Source: Pseudooceanicola nanhaiensis
GTDB lineage: Bacteria > Pseudomonadota > Alphaproteobacteria > Rhodobacterales > Rhodobacteraceae
Direction of reading: 5' to 3'
DNA length: 64,000 nucleotides
Assembly: GCF_020171315.1 (NCBI RefSeq)
Contig: NZ_JAIUZP010000002.1
Location: forward strand, 1-64,000
Shown in pieces: positions 34,860-47,427 of the stretch; the stretch's first letter is position 1; the number at the start of each line of letters is the position of its first letter. The notes below the pieces were generated by a model. That model did no database searches, was not told where the DNA came from, and saw only the letters and a list, made by a program, of their open reading frames with translations. Position numbers and translations under genes: made by a program.

Positions 34860-36152
34860 TCAGACCAGCACGCCCTCGGCGCTCAGCGTGGTCTTGCCGC
34901 GCAGGTAGGGGTGCAGCACCGCAGGCAGCACGACCGAGCCGTCTTCCTGCTGGCCGTTCTCCAGCACCGCGATCAGCGCGCGGCCCACGGCGAGGCCCGA
35001 GCCGTTCAGCGTGTGCACGAACTCCGGCTTGCCACCCTCGGCCGGCTTGAAGCGGGCGTTCATGCGGCGGGCCTGGAAATCCCCGCAGACCGAGACCGAG
35101 GAGATCTCGCGGTAGGTGTCCTGACCGGGCAGCCAGACCTCGATGTCGTGGGTCTTGCGCGCACCGAAGCCCATGTCGCCGGTGCAGAGCACCACGGTGC
35201 GATAGGGCAGTTCCAGCTTCTCGAGGATCGCCTCGGCGCATTTGGTCATGCGCTCGTGCTCGTCCAGCGAGCTGTCCGGATGGGTGATCGAGACCATCTC
35301 GACCTTCTCGAACTGGTGCTGGCGCAGCATGCCCGCGGTGTCGCGGCCCGCGCTGCCCGCTTCCGAGCGGAAGCACTGGGTGTGGGCCACGTAGCGCCGG
35401 GGCAGGGTGCCTTCCTCGACCGTCTCGCCGTGGACGATGTTGGTCAGCGTGACCTCTGCCGTCGGCACCAGCCACCAGCCCTCGCGGGTCTGATAGCTGT
35501 CCTCGCCGAACTTCGGCAGCTGGCCGGTGCCCAGCATCATCTCGTCGCGCACCAGAACCGGGGTCCAGGTCTCGCTCAGGCCATGGTCCTCGACGTGGGT
35601 GTCGATCATGAACTGCGCAAGCGCCCGGTGAATACGGGCGACGCCCGCGCTCAGCACGACGAAACGCGCGCCCGAAAGCTTGGCCGCGGTCTCAAAGTCC
35701 ATGCCCGGCTTCACGCCGGCCAGCTCGTAGTGCTCCTTCGGGGTGAAGGAGAAGTTGCGCGGGCTGCCCCAGCGGCGGATCTCGACGTTGTCGTCCTCGT
35801 CCGCGCCCTGCGGCACGTCGGCGAAGGGCGCATTTGGGATGCCCATGAGCACGTCCGTCAGCTTGGCGTCGAGCTCCTTGGCCTCGGCGTTCATCGCCGC
35901 GACCTCGGCCTTCTTGTCGGCCACGAGGGCGCGCAGGCGCTCGAACTCGGCCTCGTCGCCGCGGCCCTTGGCGGCGCCGACTTCCTTGGAGGCCTTGTTC
36001 TGCTCGGCCTGCGCGGATTCGGCGGCGTGGATCTTGGCCCGGCGCTCATCGTCGAGCGAGAGGATCGACGACGACAGAGGCGCGGCGCCCCGCAGGGCCA
36101 GGGCGGCATCAAAAGCGGTTGGATTTTCGCGGATCGCGCGGATGTCGTGCAT
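34860..36152 (-). CDS. serS: Seryl-tRNA synthetase
   Basis: A 430-residue class II aminoacyl-tRNA synthetase. The N-terminal coiled-coil arm that grips tRNA-Ser is at ~35-100 (rich in Glu/Lys/Ala). The catalytic core has [13 protein letters not shown], motif 2 [25 protein letters not shown] and motif 3 [17 protein letters not shown]. The ATG at 36152 follows GGGAGA; a Met five codons up lacks a site. It is divergent from yajC across 330 bp. Confidence 0.97.
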   Translation of the reverse strand: MHDIRAIRENPTAFDAALALRGAAPLSSSILSLDDERRAKIHAAESAQAEQNKASKEVGAAKGRGDEAEFERLRALVADKKAEVAAMNAEAKELDAKLTDVLMGIPNAPFADVPQGADEDDNVEIRRWGSPRNFSFTPKEHYELAGVKPGMDFETAAKLSGARFVVLSAGVARIHRALAQFMIDTHVEDHGLSETWTPVLVRDEMMLGTGQLPKFGEDSYQTREGWWLVPTAEVTLTNIVHGETVEEGTLPRRYVAHTQCFRSEAGSAGRDTAGMLRQHQFEKVEMVSITHPDSSLDEHERMTKCAEAILEKLELPYRTVVLCTGDMGFGARKTHDIEVWLPGQDTYREISSVSVCGDFQARRMNARFKPAEGGKPEFVHTLNGSGLAVGRALIAVLENGQQEDGSVVLPAVLHPYLRGKTTLSAEGVLV

Positions 36153-36482
36153 GATCGTCTCCCTCATGAAGAATCGTGAGCGCCTTATGCGGGATTTTCG
36201 CGCGGGGGGAAACCGGGCGAGGGACGCAGGCCGGGGCGGTGGTGTGAGGGGGGCACAGGCCGGGCCGGTGGGGCCTGCGGCATCGGTGCGCCGGGGGCGC
36301 GCGCGGGCGGAGGGCGGTGGCCTGCGGGGCGTTCACGGGAAGGTGCGCGCACCCCGGCAGGAGCGCCGGGGCAGCGGGGCGTTTCGCGCCTTGCAAATAA
36401 CGCGGCTGCCCCATAGGTTCCCGGCGACTTGGACGCCGGGCCTTTGCCCTTCAACGACAAACAAAGAACAAGGACAATTCCC
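36153..36482. promoter_or_regulatory. 330-bp divergent region between serS and yajC
   Basis: No gene seen. A candidate yajC-secDF promoter is TTGCAA - 17 bases - TAGGTT near 36392-36420, about 65 bases before yajC. The rest is GC-rich without clear structure. Confidence 0.35.
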
Positions 36483-36770
36483 ATGGATGGTGGCGCAATC
36501 GCCCAGTTTCTCCCGCTCATTCTGATCTTCGCGATCATGTATTTCCTGCTGATCCGCCCGCAGCAGAAGAAGATGAAGGAGCACCAGGCGATGGTCAACG
36601 CCGTGCGCCGCGGCGACCAGGTCGTCACCCAGGGCGGGATCAAGGGCAAGGTTTCGAAGGTCCGTGACGATGGCGACATCGAGGTCGAGATCGCACCGGG
36701 CGTGAACGTCCGCGTGGTCAAGACGACCCTCGCGGCCGTCGTGTCGAAGACCGAACCGACCGAATCCTGA
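36483..36770 (+). CDS. yajC: Sec translocase accessory subunit YajC
   Basis: A 95-residue inner-membrane protein with one N-terminal helix (QFLPLILIFAIMYFLLIRPQQKKMKEH), the classic YajC signature, and a small cytoplasmic domain (RRGDQVVTQGGIKGKV). It associates with SecDF. The ATG at 36483 follows AAGGACAATTCCC. The next gene is secD, 27 bp on, so yajC-secD-secF form one operon. Confidence 0.96.
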   Translation: MDGGAIAQFLPLILIFAIMYFLLIRPQQKKMKEHQAMVNAVRRGDQVVTQGGIKGKVSKVRDDGDIEVEIAPGVNVRVVKTTLAAVVSKTEPTES

Positions 36771-36797
36771 TCCCTGAAATAACCCCCGGAGCGGCCG

Positions 36798-38432
36798 ATG
36801 CTGCAAATCGAGCTTTGGAAGAAGGTGGCCATCTGGCTGGTGGTCGTCGCAGGCCTCCTGCTGGCGCTGCCGAACGCCTTCTACAATCGCGTTGAAACTT
36901 ACAACGACAGCGTGGCCGCGACGGGCGAGGGGGAGGGCTGGCCCTCCTTCCTGCCCTCGAACCTGGTGAACCTGGGCCTCGACCTTCGGGGCGGGGCGCA
37001 CCTGCTGGCAGAAGTCCGTGTTCAGGACGTCTATGCCACCCGCATGCAGAGCATGTGGCCCGAGATTCGCGACCGCCTGCGCGATGCCCGCGCAGAGGTC
37101 GGCACCATCCGCCTGCAAGACAGCTCGGACCCGTCGGTCCTGCAGATCCGCATCGGTGAGGCCGGTGGCGTCGATCGCGCGGTGCAGCTGATCGAGGAAC
37201 TGGCCCGCCCGGTCACCAGCCTGACCGGCGCCGGGGCCACCGACATCACCGTTTCCGCGCAGGGCGACGTCATCACCGTGCAGCTTTCGGAGGCCGAGAA
37301 GCTGGCCACCGACGACCGCACCGTGCGCCAGTCGCTGGAGATCATCCGCCGCCGGATCGACGAGGTCGGCACCCGCGAGCCCACGATCCAGCGTCAGGGC
37401 ACCGACCGGATCCTGATCCAGGTGCCGGGCGTCGGCTCGGCCGCGGAACTCAAGGACATCATCGGCACCACCGCCCAGTTGACCTTCCAGCCGGTGATCA
37501 GCCGGACCTCCAGCGCCGACACCGCGCCGGGCGCGGGCAACGAAGTGCTGCCCTCGCTGGACGAGCAGGGCGTCTACTACGTGCTGGAAACCGCCCCCGT
37601 CGTCAGCGGCGAGGAACTGGTGGATGCACAGCCCTCCTTCGACCAGAACGGGCGGCCCGCGGTTTCCTTCCGGTTCAACACCTCCGGTGCGCGCAAGTTC
37701 GGCGACTATACCGCCAACAACATCGGCAACCCCTTCGCCATCGTTCTGGATGGCGAGGTGATCAGCGCCCCGGTGATCCAGTCGCATATTCCCGGCGGCT
37801 CGGGCATCATCACCGGCAACTTCTCCGTCGAGGAGAGCACCAACCTCGCCGTGCTGCTGCGCGCAGGTGCGCTGCCGGCCGGTCTCGACTTTCTTGAAGA
37901 GCGGACCATCGGCCCGGAACTGGGCGCCGACAGCATCGAGGCCGGCAAGATCGCGACCACCGTCGCCTTCATCGCCGTGCTCGTCTTCATGGTCGCCTCC
38001 TACGGGCTCTTCGGCATCTTCGCCAACATCGCCCTGATGGCCAACGTGGTGCTGATCTTCGGCCTGCTGTCGCTGCTGGGGGCCACGCTGACCCTGCCGG
38101 GCATCGCCGGTATCGTGCTGACCATCGGTATGGCGGTGGACGCCAACGTGCTGGTCTTCGAGCGTATCCGCGAGGAACTGAAAACGGCCAAGGGCCCGGC
38201 GCGTGCCATCCAGCTGGGCTACGAGAAGGCGCTGTCCGCGATCATCGACGCGAACATCACCACCTTCATCACCGCCGTGATCCTCTACGCCGTGGGCTCC
38301 GGCCCCGTGCGCGGCTTCGCCATCACGCTGGGCCTTGGGATCCTCACCTCGGTCTTCACCGCGATTTACCTGACCCGCCTGCTGATCGTGATCTGGTTCC
38401 AGCGGCGCCGTCCCAAGACCCTGGAGGTGTGA
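36798..38432 (+). CDS. secD: Protein-export membrane protein SecD
   Basis: A 544-residue six-helix RND-like protein that uses the proton gradient to pull secreted proteins through SecYEG. TM1 is at ~9-27. The D1 motif LGLDLRGGAHLLAEV precedes the large periplasmic P1 domain (~65-360), and the TM4-5 region has GMAVDANVLVFERIREE. It ends one base before the secF start. Confidence 0.97.
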   Translation: MLQIELWKKVAIWLVVVAGLLLALPNAFYNRVETYNDSVAATGEGEGWPSFLPSNLVNLGLDLRGGAHLLAEVRVQDVYATRMQSMWPEIRDRLRDARAEVGTIRLQDSSDPSVLQIRIGEAGGVDRAVQLIEELARPVTSLTGAGATDITVSAQGDVITVQLSEAEKLATDDRTVRQSLEIIRRRIDEVGTREPTIQRQGTDRILIQVPGVGSAAELKDIIGTTAQLTFQPVISRTSSADTAPGAGNEVLPSLDEQGVYYVLETAPVVSGEELVDAQPSFDQNGRPAVSFRFNTSGARKFGDYTANNIGNPFAIVLDGEVISAPVIQSHIPGGSGIITGNFSVEESTNLAVLLRAGALPAGLDFLEERTIGPELGADSIEAGKIATTVAFIAVLVFMVASYGLFGIFANIALMANVVLIFGLLSLLGATLTLPGIAGIVLTIGMAVDANVLVFERIREELKTAKGPARAIQLGYEKALSAIIDANITTFITAVILYAVGSGPVRGFAITLGLGILTSVFTAIYLTRLLIVIWFQRRRPKTLEV

Positions 38433-38433
38433 G

Positions 38434-39405
38434 ATGCGCCTTAAGCTGATCCCCGACGACACGAAGTTCGACTTCTTCAAGGCCTCCAAGATCTGGCTCG
38501 GCATCTCTGCCTTCCTGATCGTGCTGGCGCTCGTCTCGGTCTCGATCCGGGGCCTGAACTTCGGCATCGATTTCCGCGGCGGCACCACGATCCGGACCGA
38601 AAGCGCGCAGCCCGTCGATATCGCGGGCTACCGCGATGCAGTGGCGGCTCTGGATCTGGGTGACGTGACCATCACCGAGATCTTCGATCCGACCTTCCGC
38701 CCCGATCAGAACGTGGCGATGATCCGCATTCAGGCGCAGGACGACACCGAAGCCGTCTCGCAGGACCTGATCAACGCGGTGGAGGGCGCGCTGCAGGCGG
38801 CGGTGCCGGACATCAAGTTCGTCTCGGTCGAAAGCGTCGGGCCCAAGGTCTCGGGCGAGCTGATCAAGACCGCGGCCATTGCCGTCGTCCTCGCCATCGC
38901 GGCGGTGCTGGTCTACATCTGGCTGCGCTTCGAATGGCAGTTCGCCGTCGGTGCCGTGGTGGCCCTGATCCACGACGTGGCACTGACCATCGGCATCTTC
39001 TCGGAGGTGGGCATCCGCTTTGACCTTGCGATCATCGCGGCGCTGCTGACCATCGTGGGCTATTCGCTCAACGATACCGTGGTCGTCTTCGACCGGGTGC
39101 GGGAGAACCTGCGCAAGTACAAGCAGATGCCCCTGAAGGACGTGCTCAACCTCTCGATCAACGAGACGCTGAGCCGGACGCTGATGACCTCGGGTACCAC
39201 GCTGATCGCGCTGATCGCCCTGCTGGTGCTGGGTGGCGACGTGATCCGGGGCTTCGTCTTCGCGATGACCTGGGGCGTGATCGTCGGGACCTACTCCTCG
39301 ATCTTCGTGGCCTCGGCCCTGCTGCTGCGCCTCGGCGTGAAGCGGGACTGGACCAAGTCCGGCCCCAAGAACACCGGCAACAAGTTTGCCGACATCGATG
39401 CCTGA
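38434..39405 (+). CDS. secF: Protein-export membrane protein SecF
   Basis: A 323-residue SecD partner. TM1 at ~20-38 is followed by FGIDFRGGTTIR, and TM4 carries GYSLNDTVVVFDRVRENLR. The RND-like pair works as SecDF in protein export. The stop overlaps the start of the following permease gene. Confidence 0.97.
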   Translation: MRLKLIPDDTKFDFFKASKIWLGISAFLIVLALVSVSIRGLNFGIDFRGGTTIRTESAQPVDIAGYRDAVAALDLGDVTITEIFDPTFRPDQNVAMIRIQAQDDTEAVSQDLINAVEGALQAAVPDIKFVSVESVGPKVSGELIKTAAIAVVLAIAAVLVYIWLRFEWQFAVGAVVALIHDVALTIGIFSEVGIRFDLAIIAALLTIVGYSLNDTVVVFDRVRENLRKYKQMPLKDVLNLSINETLSRTLMTSGTTLIALIALLVLGGDVIRGFVFAMTWGVIVGTYSSIFVASALLLRLGVKRDWTKSGPKNTGNKFADIDA

Positions 39406-40162
39406 GACGATCCCGTCGGGGCTGGCCGCCGCACTGGCCAGCCCGGGCCTCATCTGGCTGATCCTGGCTATGGGAGCCGCGGGCCTTGTCCGCGGCTTCG
39501 CCGGTTTCGGGACCGCGCTGATCTTCATGCCCATCGCCACCCACCTGCTGCCGCTGCCCGTGGCCATCGTGGTGCTGTCCTTCACCGATCTGACGACCGT
39601 GCCCTCGCTGGTGCCCCGCGCGCTGCGTGACGCGGACAAGCGCGCAGTGCTGCTGATGGGCGTGGCTGCCATCGCCGCCATGACGCCAGGCATCTGGCTT
39701 CTGAACCTCGTGGACGAGGCGCTGCTGCGGTGGGCCGTTTGCGGGATCGTGGCGCTGACGCTGGCAGCGCTCGTCTCGGGCTGGCGCTACACCGGGCCGC
39801 AGGGCAGGGGCCTTCTGGTGGGCCTCGGCCTTGCCGCCGGTCTGCTGGGCGGCTCCACCGGGCTGGCCGGTCCGCCGGTGATCCTCTTCTACCTCGCCGG
39901 GGCGGCGGCTGCGGCCTCGGTGCGGGCCAACACGATCCTCTTCCTCGGCTTGATCGACGTGGGTATCATCGCGATGCTCTGGATCAACCAGCTGGTGACG
40001 GCGCAGGCGCTCTGGCTCTCGGCCGTGCTGGCGGTGCCCTTCGTGCTGGGCTCGCTGGCCGGGCAGGCGCTGTTCCGCCCCGGGCGGGAGAAGCTCTTCC
40101 GCGGGATCGCCTATACCACCATCGCGCTTGCCGCCGTCGTCGGCCTGCCGATCTTTGAATGA
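39398..40162 (+). CDS. TauE/SafE-family membrane permease
   Basis: A 254-residue eight-helix membrane protein. The start VRGFAGFGTALIFMP and the second-half repeat LLGGSTGLAGPPVILFYLAG are characteristic of TauE/SafE (sulfite/sulfoacetate or anion exporters). The ATG at 39398 overlaps the secF end, so it is co-translated in the sec operon. Substrate is unknown. Confidence 0.87.
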   Translation: MPETIPSGLAAALASPGLIWLILAMGAAGLVRGFAGFGTALIFMPIATHLLPLPVAIVVLSFTDLTTVPSLVPRALRDADKRAVLLMGVAAIAAMTPGIWLLNLVDEALLRWAVCGIVALTLAALVSGWRYTGPQGRGLLVGLGLAAGLLGGSTGLAGPPVILFYLAGAAAAASVRANTILFLGLIDVGIIAMLWINQLVTAQALWLSAVLAVPFVLGSLAGQALFRPGREKLFRGIAYTTIALAAVVGLPIFE

Positions 40163-40172
40163 GGAGACCCCG

Positions 40173-40526
40173 ATGCGTCTGAACGAAATCGACTATGGCA
40201 AGGCCCGCCCGATCGACGGCTACGGCCCCGGTTTCTTCCGCGTGGGCGGAGAGGTCATCCACGGCCCCTGCCTCGTCACCGCTGACAGCGTGGAGGCTTG
40301 GGCGGGGTTCGACGACCGGCAGGCGCTTCTGGACCTTGCGGGGCAGGTGGACGTGATCTTCCTCGGCATGGGGGCGGACATCGCCCATGCGCCCGCCGAC
40401 CTCGTGACGGAGTTGCGCGCCGCGGGCCTTGGTGTCGAGGCGATGAGCAGTCCCTCCGCCTGCCGCACCTTCAACGTCCTCCTCTCCGAGGCGCGCCGGG
40501 TGGCTGCGGCATTGCTGCCGGTCTGA
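40173..40526 (+). CDS. Mth938-like (DUF498) domain protein
   Basis: A 117-residue single-domain protein: IDGYGPGFFRVGGEVIHGPCLV, then VDVIFLGMGAD and LGVEAMSSPSACRTFNVLLSEARRVAAALLP. This matches the MTH938/NDUFAF3 family, often found near secF in alphaproteobacteria. The mitochondrial relative helps complex I assembly; the bacterial role is not established. GAGGAG precedes the ATG. It is 10 bp after the permease and 50 bp before ccmA. Confidence 0.85.
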   Translation: MRLNEIDYGKARPIDGYGPGFFRVGGEVIHGPCLVTADSVEAWAGFDDRQALLDLAGQVDVIFLGMGADIAHAPADLVTELRAAGLGVEAMSSPSACRTFNVLLSEARRVAAALLPV

Positions 40527-40576
40527 CCGGCGCTTAACCGCTTTTGCGACAGCCTGCTTTCGTCTAATCAACCCCT

Positions 40577-41197
40577 ATGTCACTGACGATCACCGATCTT
40601 GCCATTGCCCGTGGTGGCATCCCCGTCCTGAGGGGGCTGAGCTTCTCCCTCGCCGCCGGGGAGGCGTTGATCCTGCGCGGGCCCAACGGCATCGGCAAGA
40701 CGACCCTGCTGCGCACCATCGCCGGGCTGCAACCGCCGCTGGCGGGCGAGATCTCGGCCGACCGCGAGCTGATCGCCTATGCCGCCCATGCCGACGGGAT
40801 CAAGGCCACCCTGAGCGTCGAGGAGAACCTCCGCTTCTGGGCCGCGATCTACGGCACCGGCGACATCACCCCGGCGCTGGAGGGTTTCGACCTGACCAAG
40901 CTGACGGACCGGCCCGCGGGCGGGCTTTCCGCCGGGCAGAAGCGGCGCCTCGGGCTGGCGCGGCTGATGGTGACGGGGCGGCCGATCTGGGTGCTGGACG
41001 AACCGACCGTCTCGCTCGACGTGGCCTCTGTCGCGCTTTTCGCGCAGGCGGTGCAGCGGCACCTTGCGGGCGGGGGCATGGCGCTGATCGCCACGCATAT
41101 CGACCTCGGGCTCGACGCGCAGGTGCTGGACGTGACCCCCTTCAAGGCCCGCGCACCCCTGCGCGGCGAGGATGATTTCGACGAGGCCTTCCTGTGA
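40577..41197 (+). CDS. ccmA: Heme exporter ATPase CcmA
   Basis: A 206-residue ABC ATPase of the system I cytochrome c maturation machine. It drives release of heme-loaded CcmE with CcmB, C and D. Walker [12 protein letters not shown], signature LSAGQKRR and Walker [13 protein letters not shown] are all present. The stop overlaps the ccmB GTG. Confidence 0.95.
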   Translation: MSLTITDLAIARGGIPVLRGLSFSLAAGEALILRGPNGIGKTTLLRTIAGLQPPLAGEISADRELIAYAAHADGIKATLSVEENLRFWAAIYGTGDITPALEGFDLTKLTDRPAGGLSAGQKRRLGLARLMVTGRPIWVLDEPTVSLDVASVALFAQAVQRHLAGGGMALIATHIDLGLDAQVLDVTPFKARAPLRGEDDFDEAFL

Positions 41198-41850
41198 TCG
41201 CCCTGCTGATCCGCGACCTGAAGCTGGCGTTGCGCGCGGGCGGGGGCTTTGGCCTTGGCCTTGCCTTCTTCCTGATCGTCACCGTGCTGGTGCCCTTCGC
41301 CGTGGGGCCGGAAACCGGGCTCCTGGCGCGGATCGCGCCGGGCATCCTGTGGCTGGGGGCGCTGCTGGCCTGCCTGCTGTCGCTCGACCGGATCTTCGCG
41401 CTCGATTGGGAGGACGGCACGCTTGACCTCATGGCGACCGCACCCCTGCCGATGGAGGCGATCGTCACCCTCAAGGCGCTCGCCCACTGGCTGACCACCG
41501 GCCTGCCGCTGGTGCTGGCCGCGCCGCTCTTCGGGCTGCTGATGTCGCTGCCGGGGGAGGGCTACCTCTGGCTCGTCCTGTCGCTCGCCATCGGGACGCC
41601 GGCGCTTTCTGTCCTCGGCACCTTCGGCGCGGCGCTGACCGTGGGGCTGAAACGGGGCGGGCTGCTGCTCTCGCTGCTCGTGCTGCCGCTCTACGTGCCG
41701 ACGCTGATCTTCGGGGCGGAAGTGGCCCGGCGCGGCGCGCAGGGGCTGGCGGTCGAGGCACCGCTGCTGCTGCTGGCAGGGATCACCTGCGGCAGTATCG
41801 CGCTGTTGCCTTTCGCCTCTGCTGCGGTATTGCGGGTGAACCTGCGCTAA
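41194..41850 (+). CDS. ccmB: Heme exporter membrane protein CcmB
   Basis: A 218-residue protein with six helices and the typical start [14 protein letters not shown] and [28 protein letters not shown] region. It is the membrane partner of CcmA. Translation begins at a GTG overlapping the ccmA end. Confidence 0.95.
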   Translation: MIALLIRDLKLALRAGGGFGLGLAFFLIVTVLVPFAVGPETGLLARIAPGILWLGALLACLLSLDRIFALDWEDGTLDLMATAPLPMEAIVTLKALAHWLTTGLPLVLAAPLFGLLMSLPGEGYLWLVLSLAIGTPALSVLGTFGAALTVGLKRGGLLLSLLVLPLYVPTLIFGAEVARRGAQGLAVEAPLLLLAGITCGSIALLPFASAAVLRVNLR

Positions 41851-41891
41851 TGTGATTGGCCCCTGCGAGGGGGCAAAGCTAAGGGAAGACC

Positions 41892-42623
41892 ATGGCCTCG
41901 ATCTGGGAATACGCCAACCCGCGGAAGTTCATCCGCACGACCGACGTGGTGCTGCCGTGGGTGACTGCGGCGGCCGTGCTCTGTCTGGTGGGCGGGCTGA
42001 TCTGGGGCTTCTTCTTCACGCCCGAGGATTACCGGCAGGGTTCCACCGTCAAGATCATCTACCTGCATGTGCCGTCCGCGCTGATGGCGATCAACGGCTG
42101 GCTGATGATGCTGGCGGCCTCGCTGATCTGGATCGTGCGGCGTCACCACGTCAGCGCCCTTGCGGCCCGCGCCGCGGCACCCGTGGGGGCCACGATGACG
42201 CTGATCGCGCTGATCACCGGGGCGATCTGGGGCCAGCCGATGTGGGGCACGTGGTGGGCCTGGGACCCGCGGCTGACCTCCTTCCTGATCCTCTTCCTCT
42301 TCTACCTCGGCTACATGGCCCTCTGGGCCGCGATCGAGAACGACGACACCGCCGCCGACCTGACCTCGGTGCTTTGCCTTGTGGGCTCGGTCTTTGCGCT
42401 GCTCTCGCGCTATGCGGTGAACTTCTGGAACCAGGGCCTGCACCAGGGCGCGACGCTCTCCATGGACAAGCAGGAGAACATCGCGGACATCTTTTGGTAT
42501 CCGCTGCTGGTCTGCATGGCGGGGTTCATCCTGCTCTTCCTTGCCCTCGTCCTGCTGCGGACCCGGACCGAGATCCGCGCCCGCCGGATGCGGGCCCTTC
42601 TTGCACGGGAGCGTCTGGGATGA
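41892..42623 (+). CDS. ccmC: Heme exporter protein CcmC
   Basis: A 243-residue six-helix protein with the tryptophan-rich heme-handling motif WGTWWAWDPRLTS and flanking His residues (LHVPSALMAING, FWNQGLHQGATLS). It loads heme onto CcmE. AAGGGAAG precedes the ATG. It overlaps ccmD by 4 bases. Confidence 0.96.
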   Translation: MASIWEYANPRKFIRTTDVVLPWVTAAAVLCLVGGLIWGFFFTPEDYRQGSTVKIIYLHVPSALMAINGWLMMLAASLIWIVRRHHVSALAARAAAPVGATMTLIALITGAIWGQPMWGTWWAWDPRLTSFLILFLFYLGYMALWAAIENDDTAADLTSVLCLVGSVFALLSRYAVNFWNQGLHQGATLSMDKQENIADIFWYPLLVCMAGFILLFLALVLLRTRTEIRARRMRALLARERLG

Positions 42624-42784
42624 TGCCCGACCTTGGAAAATACGCGGGCGCCGTGCTGTCGGCCTATGGCGCCTCGCTGGGGCTGATCGTGGTGCTGGTG
42701 GCGGCCTCGCTCTGGCGTGCCCGCCGGGTGAAGGCCCAGCTGGCCGCCGTCGAGGCCCGCCGCAGCGAAGGGACCCCGCAATGA
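42620..42784 (+). CDS. ccmD: Heme exporter protein CcmD
   Basis: A 54-residue protein with one membrane helix (SAYGASLGLIVVLVAASLW) and a basic tail. Small size and place between ccmC and ccmG define it. It stabilises the CcmABC-CcmE complex. It begins ATGATG inside the ccmC stop and overlaps ccmG by 4 bases. Confidence 0.9.
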   Translation: MMPDLGKYAGAVLSAYGASLGLIVVLVAASLWRARRVKAQLAAVEARRSEGTPQ

Positions 42785-43317
42785 AGATCAAGCCGCTGAT
42801 GCTGATGCCCCCGGTGATCTTTGCCGGGCTGGCCGCCATGTTCTACATCGGGATGCAGCGCGACGATCCGGACCAGCTGCCGACGGCGCTGGCGGGGCGC
42901 ACGGCGCCGCCAGTGGTGCTGGAAAGCCTCGGCGCCCTGCCGGGCTTCAGCGATGAGGATCTGCGTTCGGGCGAGGTGACGCTGGTGAACTACTGGGCCA
43001 GCTGGTGCGCGCCCTGCCGGGTGGAACACCCCAACCTCACCACGCTTGCGCAGGAGGGCGTGACGATCCTCGGCGTGAACTACAAGGACCAGCCCGACAA
43101 GGCGCTCGGCTTCCTTGAGGAACTGGGCAATCCCTATAGCGCCGTTGGGGCCGACAAACAGGGCCGCATGGCGATCAACTGGGGCCTCTACGGCGTGCCC
43201 GAAACCTATGTCATCGACGGCGAGGGGACGATCGTCACCCGCTTCGCGGGCCCCATCACCCAGCGGGTGATCGAGGACACGATCCGCCCCGCCATCGAGA
43301 AGGCCCGCGGGAACTGA
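42781..43317 (+). CDS. ccmG: Cytochrome c maturation thioredoxin CcmG (DsbE)
   Basis: A 178-residue membrane-anchored periplasmic thioredoxin. The N-terminal anchor is at ~5-22, the active site WASWCAPC is at ~76-83, and the GVPETYVIDGEG cis-Pro region is intact. It reduces apocytochrome c before heme attachment. It is the last of the ccmABCDG cluster; ccmE, F and H are not in the window. Confidence 0.96.
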   Translation: MKIKPLMLMPPVIFAGLAAMFYIGMQRDDPDQLPTALAGRTAPPVVLESLGALPGFSDEDLRSGEVTLVNYWASWCAPCRVEHPNLTTLAQEGVTILGVNYKDQPDKALGFLEELGNPYSAVGADKQGRMAINWGLYGVPETYVIDGEGTIVTRFAGPITQRVIEDTIRPAIEKARGN

Positions 43318-43347
43318 GCCCGCCTGTTTGATCTCCTGCGGCCCGCC

Positions 43348-44076
43348 TCAGGCGTGGCCCGGGTGATAGCGCGGATGCATCGGATCGGCCTCCGCCTCCT
43401 TGTGGTGGGAATGATCCGTCATCCGCGGGTCCATCATGCCCTCCTTCACGCCTGCCTTGATCAGGGTGAGGTTGACCGGGTAGGCGGCCACCAGCCCCAG
43501 CGTCAGCGAAACCACCAGCGACGACCAGAAGATCACCTCGCCCATGCCGGCGTTACCGGCCAGCAGCAGGTCCACGCTGATCGCCACGATCTCCATCACC
43601 ATGATCGAGGGGGTCTCGGCCCGGAAGGTGTCCTTGAAGGCCTGCCAGGGGGCGACGCCATCCTGCAGCAGCGGCCCGAAGCCGAGCGCGAAGCCGATGG
43701 TATAGGCCAAGGCGAAGGTCACGAGCGCGGTCTGGATGTTCCCGGCCGAGAACAGCCCGACGGCGATCAGCACGCCGATGATCTCCCCCAGGCCGCAGCC
43801 CGAGTAGCAATGCGCGACCGAACGGAAGGCCCGCCGCCACGGTGCGTCGTCGGGGATCTCCTTGCGCCCGGTGCGCCAGTAGATCAGCAGGCCGAGCGGC
43901 CCGGAGTAGAGCACCGTCAGGACCCAGACGACCTTCATCAGCGACATGAGGTGGGCGTTCTTCGTGGTCAGATCGCGGATCACGATGGCCAGCGACGGCA
44001 GCATCAGCGCCAACCAGATGCCGAGGAACCACGGGCTGGAGACGATGGCTTGAATGGGGGTGAGAATATCACTCAT
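43348..44076 (-). CDS. DUF4396 membrane protein
   Basis: A 242-residue protein with about six helices. The core HCYSGCGLGEIIGVL and ALAYTIGFALGFGPLLQ identify DUF4396, a membrane family of unknown function. The C-terminal ~35 residues are His-rich (DHSHHKEAEADPMHPRYHPGHA), which suggests metal binding. GGAGGTACAGCC precedes the ATG. It converges with ccmG. Confidence 0.82.
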   Translation of the reverse strand: MSDILTPIQAIVSSPWFLGIWLALMLPSLAIVIRDLTTKNAHLMSLMKVVWVLTVLYSGPLGLLIYWRTGRKEIPDDAPWRRAFRSVAHCYSGCGLGEIIGVLIAVGLFSAGNIQTALVTFALAYTIGFALGFGPLLQDGVAPWQAFKDTFRAETPSIMVMEIVAISVDLLLAGNAGMGEVIFWSSLVVSLTLGLVAAYPVNLTLIKAGVKEGMMDPRMTDHSHHKEAEADPMHPRYHPGHA

Positions 44077-44213
44077 GGCTGTACCTCCTGCAGGGCCAAC
44101 CGCCAGTCGCCCGGCAGGTTCCCGCCAATCTGCGGATCGGGGCGCGCGGGCGGCGGTTCCGACGCATGCTGCTCAATTCTGCCGCAGAGGTCGCGTCCTG
44201 TCCTGATGCGCGC

Positions 44214-44242
44214 AAAGGAAAAGGGCCCCCGAAGGAGCCCTT
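44214..44242 (-). terminator. acnA terminator
   Basis: On the minus strand a 9-bp stem AAGGGCTCC/GGGGCCCTT (one G-U) closes a UUCG loop, followed by TTCCTTT. Same design as the serS terminator. Confidence 0.85.
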
Positions 44243-44270
44243 TCCGATCTCTGTCACAGCGCCTGACGGA

Positions 44271-47015
<2,745 letters not shown>

Positions 47016-47427
47016 GATTGGCCTCCCTCTGAGGTTAAACAAGGGGTGTTGCTACGGCTGGTTGTGCCCCAAGAGCAGGGCACGATCAATGGTCTTGCCT
47101 GAAATGTATACCATTGCACACAGTTTCAACCCTCTCCGGGAAAGCTTTCATGATGAGGGCTGTAGGAGGGCGGCGCGGGCAGCCCGAAGGCTGTGCGGCA
47201 TGGCCCGGTTTCGGCCGCGCCGGAGCCGCGCAGAGCGGCGCGCGCCGGGGGCATGACCAGATAACGCACAGCGCCGCCCTTGGTTCCGCAAAGGAAGGCA
47301 CAATCTGACCGGGAAAGTGGCGTCACAGGGCCACAGGATGGTCACTGGCACTTCTCGAAACCTTGATTGGCGCTGCAAAGGCCCTCTAGGTATTCACGGG
47401 TGGGTAGAAATGGGGAGTTCCAGTCGC